Part shown: piece after piece, positions 28,002-35,535 of the stretch
Layout of the letters: each line of letters starts with the position of its first letter
Position numbering within the stretch: position 1 is the stretch's first letter
Source: Rhodoblastus sp963703385
GTDB lineage: Bacteria; Pseudomonadota; Alphaproteobacteria; Rhizobiales; Beijerinckiaceae
Length of the DNA: 64,000 nucleotides
Direction of reading: 5' to 3'
Assembly: GCA_963703385.1 (NCBI GenBank)
Contig: OY969816.1
Coordinates: 2,232,001 to 2,296,000, forward strand
The notes under the pieces: generated by a model
The model's database searches: none
What the model was told of the DNA's origin: nothing
Seen by the model: the letters and a program-made list of their open reading frames with translations, nothing else
Position numbers and translations under genes: made by a program

Positions 28002-28776
28002 ATGAAGCTCGTTCAATTTCGTGTGAAGAATTACCGAAACATCGTGGATTCCGGCCCAATTGATGTGGGCAACGTAACGGCCTTTGTCGGTCAGAATGAA
28101 GCCGGCAAAAGCAATCTGTTTGAAGCATTGAATTGCCTCAACCCCATCACGCCGGAGGCATACAAACCCGACGAAGATTGGCCCGTCGACCAATGGGAGG
28201 GGCGCGAAACAGCAAACGGCAAAGAGGTGTGCTCCGCTGAATTTGCATTGAGTGAGGAAGAGATACGGGACGTTTTTGCGTTCGCCGCGCCCCCTGCGCC
28301 ACCACCGCCTGCTGTTAAGCCCGAAGGTTCGCCCGAACTGGCCGCACCAACATCGCTCCCCCTTCCCAAAACCGCCTCGGTCATCGCGCGACGCGCCTAC
28401 GGGGCCGAAACAGTTCGCCACCTACATGCTACTGGTGCCGACAAGCTCGACAACGCCAAACTCACGCAATGGTTGGCGCACAAGCTCCCTAAATTCGTGC
28501 TCGTCCGCGAATACGACATGTCCGGCGAGCAAGTTGAACTCGACCAGCTACGGCAAAAGCTGAACAACGCTGGCAACAACCGTCAACTGCTTTCAAATGA
28601 CGATCAGACGATTCTCATCATCCTCGATCTTGCAGCAATCAAACTGGACGACCTTATCACCAAGGGACAAACGGCAGAGGGCCGTACTGTTCGTTCATTC
28701 GATAAGCGCTCGGCATCTGCCTATTTAACAAAGCAATTTCACAAGCTGTGGACGCAGAAAGACGTACGCTTCGACA
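28002..28776 (+). pseudogene. OLD-family nuclease, 5' part (split by transposon)
   Basis: About 258 codons encode the N-terminal half of an OLD-family ATPase-nuclease. MKLVQFRVKNYRNI begins an ABC-type ATPase, with Walker A AFVGQNEAGKSNLFEAL near residues 28-44. The frame is cut at 28776 by the IS1595-family element; reading through adds only a few residues before a stop at 28793. Removing the insertion with one copy of the 8-bp duplication (28769-28776) rejoins this part in frame with 35544 onwards, giving 607 codons including the stop. OLD proteins are often phage-defence nucleases. The native start has no strong RBS but fits the conserved N-terminus. Confidence 0.85.
28769..28776. repeat. 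Target-site duplication, left copy
   Basis: CTTCGACA directly precedes the left inverted repeat, and the identical octamer directly follows the right inverted repeat (35536-35543). An 8-bp duplication is typical for IS1595-family insertion. Confidence 0.9.
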
Positions 28777-28802
28777 GGCAACTATATACTTGACAACGGA
28801 AA
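28777..28802 (+). repeat. Left terminal inverted repeat of the IS1595-family transposon
   Basis: Begins GGCAACTATATACTTGACAA and is identical over 26 bp to the reverse complement of 35510-35535. AT-rich compared with the interrupted gene. Confidence 0.93.
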
Positions 28803-28838
28803 ACGACTTTGCGATTATTGGCGCAAAGGGGGGCTATC

Positions 28839-29634
28839 ATGTCCAGCGCTGCACTTCAAAATCCCGCTTTCCATGATGACGACGCGGCGCGCGAAGCGCT
28901 GGAAAGCATTCGCTGGCCCGATGGCCCCATTTGCCCCCACTGCGGCAATTTAGATCGCGAGCGTATCGCCAAAGGCCAAGGGAAAGCGCACCGCCCCGGA
29001 CTTTACTATTGCGCGGCCTGCAACGGGCAATTCACCGTCACTATCGGAACGGTGATGGAACGCAGCAAGATCCCCTTGTCCAAATGGCTGCTCGCGATGC
29101 ACCTAATGGCCGCGAGCAAAAAGGGGATGAGCGCGCTTCAACTCCAGCGCATGCTGGGCGTCACTTATAAGTCAGCATGGTTTTTATGCCATCGCATCCG
29201 TGAAGCAATGGTGCCTTCGAATCCCTCGCCCGTGGGCGGAGATAACAAGGCCATCGAAGCTGACGAGACCTACGTCGGCGGCAAAGCCAAGAACCGCGCG
29301 TTTCGTGATCCGGCGCCTAAGAAAGCAGTTGTCTCTCTTGTTGAACGCGAAGGCCATGTTCGTTCCTTTCACGTCGCTAATGTTACGTCAAAGACGGTCG
29401 GCGAGGTCATCGAAAAGAACGTCGATAAAGCCTCCGCGCTGATGACCGACGAAAGCGTGATCTACCTCAAAATCGGAGCGGATTTCGCCAACCACATGAC
29501 CGTGAACCACAGCGCGAATGAATATGCGCGCCTCGGGTCATATGTGCATATCAACACGGCGGAAAACTATTACAGCATCCTGAAACGCGGCATCACCGGC
29601 GTTTATCATTCCGTGAGCGAAGCGCATCTGCATC
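28839..29634 (+). pseudogene. IS1595-family (ISXO2-like) transposase, 3'-truncated by IS66
   Basis: Starts at ATG 28839 behind AAAGGGGGG. The N-terminal zinc ribbon has CPHCGN and YYCAACNGQF; a helix-turn-helix region (GMSALQLQRMLGVTYKSAWF) follows, then a DDE-type catalytic core: IEADETYVGGKAKN, MTDESVIYLKIG and INTAENYYSILKRG. The frame runs into the left end of IS66 at 29635, after EAHLHR, so roughly the last 50 residues of the usual ~310 aa are missing. The missing end is not found on the other side of IS66, so it has been deleted. The product is probably inactive. Confidence 0.88.
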
Positions 29635-29656
29635 GTAAGCGTCCATCCGGCGCCGT

Positions 29657-31297
29657 TCACTCGTCGGGCTTGAAATTCCACGGCATCAGTGCCTCGATGT
29701 CCTTGTTGGGCCATCGGTTGGCGATCCGCTCCAGGGTCTGTTTCGCCCAGGCGTTAGGGTCGACGCCGTTCATCTTGCAGGTCTGAAGCATGGTGGCGAC
29801 GGACGCCCATGTCCGCCCTCCGCCGGCGGAACCGGCGAAAAGTGAGTTTTTTCTCGTAATTGCCTGGGGCCTGATGGCCCGCTCGACTATGTTGGAGTCG
29901 ATTTCGACGCGGCCATCCTCAAGGAAACGCCCGAGGACCGTTCGCTGAGATCGGGCATAGCGGATCGCTTCCGCCAATTTCGATTTGCCGGAGATGCGCG
30001 GCAGTTCGCGCTCCCAGAGATCGAACAACACCTGCACGATATCGGCCGACGTCGCCCTCCGCGCCGCCAGGCGCGCGTGCGGAGGCTGACCGCGCACCTC
30101 GTCCTCGACCGCCCACAATTGCTTCATCTGTTCGACGGTCGCCGTCGCGACAATGGATTCGCCGTTGGCATGCAGGTCGAAGAACCGGCGGCGCAGGTGT
30201 GCCCAACATCCGGCCAAACGCAGGCCGTTGGCATGCGGAGCGCCCGCAAGCTTTCGATATCCCGCGTAACCGTCGCATTGCAGGATGCCGCGATAATCGC
30301 CCAGGTGACGCACCGCGCAGTCGCCGGATCGACTGTCTTCATAACGATAGGCCACCATCGGCGGCCCCGCGCCGCCGAACGGCCGATCATCCCGCGCATA
30401 GGCCCACAACCACGCCGTCTTGGTCTTTCCGGCGCCCGGGTTCAACGTCGGCAGCGTCGTTTCGTCGGCGAAAATTCGCTCGCCCTCGCGGATACGCACG
30501 AGCACGTGGGCCGCCAGCGGCTCGAAATGGAAACCGACCGAGCCCATCCATTGCGCCATCAGCGAACGACTGAGTTCGACGCCGTCGCGCCCGTAGATCG
30601 CCTCCTGGCGGTAAAGCGGCAGGCCGTCGGCGTATTTGGACACCGCGACTTGCGCGAGCAGCGCTTCCGTCGGCAGGCCGGCTTCGACGATATGTTCGGG
30701 CGCCGGGGCTTGCAAGATCGCGGCGGGCTCCTTGTAGGCGTATTTTGGCCGGATCGTCACGATCAGCCGGAAGCGCGCCCGCACGACGTCGAGCCTGACG
30801 CTTTCCTCCTGGCCGATCCTGACCCGCTCCTTGCCCTCGAACTCCGGCGGAACCTCAGGCTCCAGGATCACCTCGACCCGCTCCAGATGCGAGGGAAACC
30901 GCGGCTTGTCGGTAGACGCCTTGCGCGGCTTGGGCTCCGCCTTCGCGGCCAGCCGCGTGGCGATCGCCGCGAGTCCGGTTTCGATTTCCTCGAACACGAA
31001 GCTCTGTTGCTCGGCTTCGTCGGCGCCGAGTTTTTCGGACCGTTTGCCGAAGCGATCGCGGCGAAGCGTCTTGATGATCGAAGTCAGCCGATCGATCTCG
31101 GCTTTCGCCGCCGCGTTCGTTTGCGTGAGGTCCTCGACCTTCGCCGTCAGGCTCAACGTTTGGGAGCGGAAAACCTCCGCGTCCTTCTCGTTGGCGCTTG
31201 CTTGAGCCTCTGAACGATCGGCGCGAGCCATTGCGCCAAGCGCCAGCGCCTTCAGTTGATCAACATCGTCAGGAAGTTTGCCGAAGCGCTCGATCAT
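29657..31297 (-). CDS. tnpC: IS66 transposase TnpC
   Basis: 546 aa. An N-terminal coiled coil (about 35-75) is followed by the IS66 core domain and C-terminal region. The catalytic DDE is visible: ERIFADETTLPTL, GILQCDGYAGYRKL and SNIVERAIRPQAITRKNSLF. TnpC is the transposase proper; TnpA and TnpB are needed by IS66 elements for efficient transposition. The gene appears intact, ending 22 nt inside the left terminus. Confidence 0.93.
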   Translation of the reverse strand: MIERFGKLPDDVDQLKALALGAMARADRSEAQASANEKDAEVFRSQTLSLTAKVEDLTQTNAAAKAEIDRLTSIIKTLRRDRFGKRSEKLGADEAEQQSFVFEEIETGLAAIATRLAAKAEPKPRKASTDKPRFPSHLERVEVILEPEVPPEFEGKERVRIGQEESVRLDVVRARFRLIVTIRPKYAYKEPAAILQAPAPEHIVEAGLPTEALLAQVAVSKYADGLPLYRQEAIYGRDGVELSRSLMAQWMGSVGFHFEPLAAHVLVRIREGERIFADETTLPTLNPGAGKTKTAWLWAYARDDRPFGGAGPPMVAYRYEDSRSGDCAVRHLGDYRGILQCDGYAGYRKLAGAPHANGLRLAGCWAHLRRRFFDLHANGESIVATATVEQMKQLWAVEDEVRGQPPHARLAARRATSADIVQVLFDLWERELPRISGKSKLAEAIRYARSQRTVLGRFLEDGRVEIDSNIVERAIRPQAITRKNSLFAGSAGGGRTWASVATMLQTCKMNGVDPNAWAKQTLERIANRWPNKDIEALMPWNFKPDE

Positions 31298-31377
31298 GGT
31301 TTGTATGATACTGTTTTTTCCGCAAAAATCCCAATGTTTTCTAGGCGTTCAATGGATTCTAGCGCAACTTTTTCATA

Positions 31378-31722
31378 TCAGCCGGCGCTCTGCGGCGCCC
31401 GCACGTCCACCGCGCGAACCCGCTTCCAATCCAGCCCTTCGACCAGCGTCATGACTTGCGCGTAACTCAGACGAATCTCGTGGCTTCCCGCCGACGGCCA
31501 GCAGAAATGCGAGCGTTCGAGACGCTTCGCGAAAAGACAAAGACCCGACCCGTCCCACCAGACAATTTTTATTCTATCGGCTCGTTTCGCCCGGAAAACA
31601 TAAAGAGAGCCGTCGAATGGATCGGCCCCGGCGTCCCGAACCAGAGAAACAAGTCCTTCTGGGCCTTTGCGAAAATCAACCGCAGCCGCCCGCAACAGCA
31701 CCCGTACGCCTTGCGGGATCAT
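31378..31722 (-). CDS. tnpB: IS66 accessory protein TnpB
   Basis: 114 aa from ATG 31722 (MIPQGVRVLLRAAAVDFRKG). Contains the family-typical DPFDGSLYVFRAKRADRIKI and a WWDGSGLCLFAKRLE stretch (IS66 Orf2 family). The start overlaps the tnpA stop by ATGA (31719-31722). Intact. An 80-nt gap precedes tnpC. Confidence 0.92.
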   Translation of the reverse strand: MIPQGVRVLLRAAAVDFRKGPEGLVSLVRDAGADPFDGSLYVFRAKRADRIKIVWWDGSGLCLFAKRLERSHFCWPSAGSHEIRLSYAQVMTLVEGLDWKRVRAVDVRAPQSAG

Positions 31723-32096
31723 GCCTCGCGCACCGCGCGCAGCAGACGGCGAAGGTCGGCTTCCGGAATATCCGCGCTTACCCGCACCACTGCGCCGCCG
31801 ATCTCGATCTCCACGCGCCGCATCTTGGCCGCACGCGGCTCCGCCGGCGCCTGGCGCTCGATCTTCTCCGCCCGGAGACCAGCAGCGCGACGCCAAGCGA
31901 AAAGTTGCGACGGCGTGATATCCAGCGAACGCGCCAGCGCCGAAATGTTCGTGCCCGGCTCCAGCGACGCGGCGATCGCTCGATCCTTGAAGTCGTCGGA
32001 CCAGCGCCGGCGTTCGCCAACCGGCGCTCCATCGAGCCGTTCGGCTCGGACCTCTATGAACTGGTTCGTGTTGGTTCTGCGCATAGGCCTAGACAT
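31719..32096 (-). CDS. tnpA: IS66 accessory protein TnpA (helix-turn-helix)
   Basis: 125 aa. The helix-turn-helix is near residues 30-75 (RRWSDDFKDRAIAASLEPGT, then ISALARSLDITPSQLFAWRR), as in TnpA proteins of IS66. First gene of the minus-strand tnpABC operon, overlapping tnpB by 4 nt. Intact. Confidence 0.9.
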   Translation of the reverse strand: MSRPMRRTNTNQFIEVRAERLDGAPVGERRRWSDDFKDRAIAASLEPGTNISALARSLDITPSQLFAWRRAAGLRAEKIERQAPAEPRAAKMRRVEIEIGGAVVRVSADIPEADLRRLLRAVREA

Positions 32097-32104
32097 AGAT
32101 GTTG

Positions 32105-33028
32105 CTATCCATGTCTAACCATTACCAAACACGCGCCCTGCGCCGCCAGAATGGCGCCGGGTGTACGCTTACCGATCATCTGAGGGGAGAAGAACATTAC
32201 CTCGGCGCCTTGTCGGCTTCCCCTCGCGCTATACCCAACATTATAGACGACGCGACGGAAGCCTGCATAGAGGTCCTTAATCTCCGAAACGTTGTCATAT
32301 GAAACGATCCAGGATCGCGAATTCATTTCAGCGCGAATAAAATTCGCCAACTCCGCGTGGTCCCCCTCCCGGTAAAAATCATAATATAAATCGCGGCCGC
32401 GCTCATAATAAGGAGGGTCAAGATAAATGAGCGTCTTTTCGGGCCATCGGGGAAGCCCATGCCGAAGAAGGGCCAATGCGTCGCTCCGAGTGAGTTTGAT
32501 GCGCCGTTTCAGGTTGGCGATCGATTCAATGCGAAAAACCAGTTCGTCGGCATTGTAGCGCGCGTCGATTTTCCAAGGACCTATCTGCGCTCGTCCGCCG
32601 ATGACGCCGCCATTCAAAATCCCGGACCTATTGGTGCGGTTGAGGAAGAACGTCGCGAACCCCAGCTGGACGTAGCTGTGATCATTGGGATTTGCGAAAA
32701 TGAGCTTTTGGCGGTCCCACAATTCGACGGAAAGCTCGGTATCCTTGATCAGGCGGCAAATCTCTTCCGTGTCGTTCAGAACCGCTTTCCAGAATGAATA
32801 GATCGGCTGGCTCAGGTCGTTAATGTGGATCGTAGCGACGTATTCTTGAAGCAGAAGCTCTAGCCCGATCGCAGCGCCGCCGGCGTAGGGCTCGACATAG
32901 TCGCCGTCGAATAGCTTATTGGCCGCAATGATTTCCTTCAAATAGGCCGCGAGCTTCCCCTTCCCGCCGGGATAGCGAAGGGGGGTGAAATGCACCAGGC
33001 GCCGCGGCGCGGGGCCGGATTTTTTCAT
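32105..33028 (-). pseudogene. D12-class DNA adenine N6-methyltransferase, C-terminus replaced by IS66 end
   Basis: 307-codon frame. Motif I-like region YPGGKGKLAAYLKEII and VEPYAGGAAIGLELLL (SAM binding), with catalytic motif IV as TLIYLDPPYYERG (DPPY), place it with Dam/D12 methyltransferases. Native sequence continues to about EVMFFSPQMI, and the remaining ~21 residues are encoded by IS66 (32105-32172). Most or all of the catalytic core is kept, so partial activity cannot be excluded. It overlaps the upstream unknown gene by ATGA (33025-33028). Third gene of the passenger operon. Target sequence unknown. Confidence 0.85.
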
Positions 33029-33615
33029 GGCCAGATTTTCTCAAGAAGCGGCTGCGCATGATCCCAAGCCGCGCTCAGTTCCGACCGAATTGGCGTTGCA
33101 AAACGATTGTGGACGTACATATGCAGAAGTTCGACGTTCATCGGGCTCTTGGCGACGCTGAGGCTGCGAGTAATGGGATCGAAATCCTTTTTCGGCACGC
33201 CAATCCCTACCATGATCTCCACCGTCTCGGCCAGCTTTTTGTCGAGCGGCTTGAGCACGTCCCGACCACCCGGCGCGGGGAAGCTAAGCGACCGTCCGTT
33301 CTGCGTTAGAAAGTGGTCGACGGACAGTTCAAGGAAAACACGAAGCAGCACGGCGATCGCGTTGGGAGCCTCATCAAGCTTCAATATCCGCAGCTCGCGG
33401 TAGATTTCGGCAATTCGGTTGTTCGTTACGTTGAGCTGACAATTTCTAGGGACTGCGTGACGTCGCTCGGCCGACGCCACTCTCTTGCTTGCCGCCGATT
33501 TTGTCCGCGCTTTGGCAAATTCTGTTTTCTGGATCGCCTCGACGGGACGAGTCGCAACCTTGTTGCTGAAATCTGGTGAGTCCGCTTTCGGGAAACTCCG
33601 AACGTATTCAAGCAT
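33025..33615 (-). CDS. Unknown passenger protein between ParB-like and methyltransferase genes
   Basis: 196 aa from ATG 33615, 10 nt after the ParB-like gene's stop. The N-terminal ~65 residues are basic and low-complexity; the C-terminal ~130 (CQLNVTNNRIAEIYRELRIL, then NAIAVLLRVFLELSVDHFLT) are helical, and the last part (VELLHMYVHNRFATP) resembles the C-terminal portions of some nuclease-associated or HEPN-like helical proteins, but I cannot identify it. Translational coupling to the methyltransferase suggests a joint function. AT-richer than the surrounding core genes. Confidence 0.6.
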   Translation of the reverse strand: MLEYVRSFPKADSPDFSNKVATRPVEAIQKTEFAKARTKSAASKRVASAERRHAVPRNCQLNVTNNRIAEIYRELRILKLDEAPNAIAVLLRVFLELSVDHFLTQNGRSLSFPAPGGRDVLKPLDKKLAETVEIMVGIGVPKKDFDPITRSLSVAKSPMNVELLHMYVHNRFATPIRSELSAAWDHAQPLLEKIWP

Positions 33616-33625
33616 TCGCTCGGTC

Positions 33626-34249
33626 TTATTGAATTTTCGAGAGTTCTACGGTTTTGGCGGCGATATCGCGCACAATTCTGCGCAGAGGTTTGATTAGCTC
33701 GTGTCCGGGGAGGATGGTTTTTAATTGGCCGTTCTCCACGGACAGGCCTAGTTCGGCTCTCACATCTTTTGAGTCCAGCAATCGGCGAAGAGTGGTGAGG
33801 GAAAATCCGGTTCGAATGTCTTCCGCTTCCGCCTCTTCGAACCCTCCGTGTTCTATGACCATGTCGAACGCTTGAATGGCGGGCTCTTTTTCGCGGTAGC
33901 GAGCGGCGACAATTGGCTTCCAAGCGACAACGCCACGGCCTTCGTCTTCTCCATTATGGCGAAGCTCAATCCAGTATCGCCCCTCTTCGCGTGAGCTGAC
34001 CTCAAAGGCGTCAATGGGCTCGACCTTGCTACGGTCGAAAATCGAAGCCAACCGCTCTAACGAGCGCCGTATGCCCTCCGGCATGTCAAGCCCGGTCATG
34101 ACCGCAGGGTTTGCTAGCAATTTTAGAACGGTGACGCGCCGGTTGCCTTCGAGGGCGACATACCGCTGAGGCTTCGGACTGACTTCCATCACCATGAATT
34201 TTTCGATGGGACTGAGCCCGTGCTCAACAATGCTTTCAGCAAGTCGCAC
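33626..34249 (-). pseudogene. ParB-like protein, 3' part (split by IS630)
   Basis: Encodes the main part of a ParB/Srx-fold protein: ESIVEHGLSPIEKFMVMEVS, then RYVALEGNRRVTVLKLLANP, the ParB nuclease-like motif (GNRR). A GTG/ATG-type restart inside is possible, but the native N-terminus lies at 35303-35425. Joining the two parts with one TA gives KTKL-VRLAES in frame and a 248-aa protein. ParB-like N-terminal domain proteins occur in defence and plasmid loci as well as in partition. First gene of the passenger operon in the transposon. Confidence 0.8.
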
Positions 34250-34342
34250 TAGAGCGGGCTCCGAACGATTTGAATCGCTTTGGGATTCCCAAATCGGCTG
34301 AAATCTAATTCATGATTCTCGCCGCGGAAGGAGGCGGCGAGA

Positions 34343-34726
34343 ATGGCGCTTTCCGACGATCTTCGCAAACGCGTGGTTGAGGCAGTGGTTGTCGACGGGC
34401 TGTCGCGCAATGCGGCGGCGAAACTGTTCAAGATCGGCATCGCCAGCGCCGTGCGCTGGGTCAAGCAATTCGAGACGACGGGAGAGGTCTCGCCCAGGCC
34501 TGTGGGCGGCGATCGCCGCTCGGGGCGCATCGAAGCCCATCACGACTACCTCATGGGGCTGATCCGACGCACGCCGGACATCACTCTCCTCGAAATCCAG
34601 GAGCGGCTGGTCAAGAATTGCGGCGAGCATTTTTCGAGTTCAGTGTTGTCGCGCTTCTTCGCTCGGCACGGCGTCACATTTAAAAAAAGAGCGCGCACGC
34701 CGCCGAGCAGCAACGCCCGGACGTGA
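34343..34726 (+). CDS. IS630 transposase, upstream frame
   Basis: 127 aa with the N-terminal helix-turn-helix (VVEAVVVDGLSRNAAAKLFK, RWVKQFETTGEVSPRP) and linker of IS630 transposases. A run of seven A (34682-34688) near its 3' end allows a -1 shift into the downstream frame: the joined product reads KK-SAHAAEQQRPDVMKRRLEW, as in single-frame relatives. So this is probably the first half of one transposase made by programmed frameshifting rather than a separate protein. Confidence 0.85.
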   Translation: MALSDDLRKRVVEAVVVDGLSRNAAAKLFKIGIASAVRWVKQFETTGEVSPRPVGGDRRSGRIEAHHDYLMGLIRRTPDITLLEIQERLVKNCGEHFSSSVLSRFFARHGVTFKKRARTPPSSNART

Positions 34727-35289
34727 TGAAACGCCGGCTGGAATGGTTCGAGGGACAGCCTGATCTCGACCCTTCGAAGCTCATTTTCATCGACGAGACC
34801 GGCGCCTCGACAAATCTGGCGCGCAAAGGCGGACGCTGTCGGCGCGGGCGACGGCTGCGCGCCGCCGTGCCGCACGGCCATTACAAGACAGTCACGTTGG
34901 TCGCCGGCGTCAGCCTTCGCGGCCTCGTGGCGCCGAAGGTCTTCGATCGCCCGATCAACGCCGCCCTCTTCGAAGAATGGGTGGAAAACTGCCTCGGCCC
35001 CACGCTCTCGCAAGGCGACATCGTCGTCATGGACAATCTGCCCGCCCACAAGGGACCGCGGGTCGAAGAGTTGATCAAAGCCGCCGGCGCCGAGTTGCGC
35101 TATCTGCCGCCCTACAGCCCCGACATGAACCCGATCGAGAAAGCCTTTTCCAAGCTCAAGGCGCATCTGCGAAAAATCGCCGAGCGAACCGTCGGCGGAT
35201 TGATGCGCGCACTCGAAACTTGCGCCGAAATCTTCAAGCCCACAGAATGCAAAAATTATTTCGCAGCCTGCGGATATGATCCAGTGTGA
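34723..35289 (+). CDS. IS630 transposase, catalytic frame
   Basis: 188 aa as drawn; the frame is open back to about 34684. The DDE catalytic residues are visible: LIFIDETGASTN, GDIVVMDNLPAHKG and YSPDMNPIEKAFSKLK, followed by CKNYFAACGYD near the end, typical of IS630. It needs the helix-turn-helix part from the upstream frame, likely through -1 frameshifting at the A-run. Appears intact. Confidence 0.88.
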   Translation: MMKRRLEWFEGQPDLDPSKLIFIDETGASTNLARKGGRCRRGRRLRAAVPHGHYKTVTLVAGVSLRGLVAPKVFDRPINAALFEEWVENCLGPTLSQGDIVVMDNLPAHKGPRVEELIKAAGAELRYLPPYSPDMNPIEKAFSKLKAHLRKIAERTVGGLMRALETCAEIFKPTECKNYFAACGYDPV

Positions 35290-35302
35290 TCGGAGGCCGC
35301 TC

Positions 35303-35425
35303 TAGCTTAGTTTTCTGATCCTTAACGACTTTTTGCAGCGCTTGTTGTTGCCCATCGGCGTGCGTGATGCGCGGATTATCACCGTCTAAAACCAAGGCAT
35401 CAATTCGAAGCTTAACTTCCGGCAT
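35303..35425 (-). pseudogene. ParB-like protein, 5' part (split by IS630)
   Basis: From ATG 35425 the frame encodes MPEVKLRIDALVLDGDNPRI, then QQQALQKVVKDQKTKL, and is broken at the TA (35303-35304) where IS630 inserted. IDALVLDGDNPR is a usual start of ParB-like N-terminal domains. It begins 84 nt inside the right end of the IS1595 transposon, so the operon promoter must lie in that interval. GGGGGC precedes the ATG as a possible RBS. Confidence 0.8.
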
Positions 35426-35509
35426 TTTTTGCCCCCGTCGAAAATATAACGAAACTGGGGCAACTTCTCGGGCTGGTCAAGCCTCAGCCGGGGCGATCGT
35501 TAAAAGGCG

Positions 35510-35535
35510 TTTCCGTTGTCAAGTATATAGTTGCC
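35510..35535 (-). repeat. Right terminal inverted repeat of the IS1595-family transposon
   Basis: Exact reverse complement of 28777-28802; ends GTATATAGTTGCC at 35535 and is followed by the target duplication CTTCGACA (35536-35543). Confidence 0.93.

Larger units (their letters stand above)
29635..32172. mobile_element. IS66-family insertion sequence
   Basis: 2538 bp, the usual IS66 size. The left end begins GTAAGCGTCCATCCGGCGCC (29635). The right end (to 32172), read in reverse, is GTAAGCGTACACCCGGCGCC, an imperfect terminal inverted repeat with the family's GTAAGCG tip. It carries tnpA, tnpB and tnpC on the minus strand. The flanking octamers (TCTGCATC on the left, CGATCATC on the right) differ, so no target duplication remains; the two flanks also belong to different genes, indicating an IS-adjacent deletion. 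Confidence 0.9.
34252..35302. mobile_element. IS630-family insertion sequence
   Basis: 1051 bp. The ends begin GAGCGGGCTCCGA (left) and GAGCGGCCTCCGA (right, reverse complement), one mismatch in 13. It is flanked by TA on both sides (34250-34251, 35303-35304), the IS630 target duplication. It holds two overlapping transposase frames on the plus strand and lies within the ParB-like passenger gene. Confidence 0.92.
28777..35535. mobile_element. IS1595-family transposon with passenger genes (6.76 kb, decayed)
   Basis: Ends are set by 26-bp perfect inverted repeats and the 8-bp duplication. Contents in order: an ISXO2/IS1595-type transposase (+), truncated; an IS66 element; then on the minus strand a D12 adenine methyltransferase, an unknown gene and a ParB-like gene that is itself split by an IS630 element. 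Without the two nested IS the unit would have carried transposase plus a three-gene passenger operon. IS1595 elements carrying passengers, including methyltransferases, are a known class. The transposase is truncated, so the unit is not autonomous now. Confidence 0.88.
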
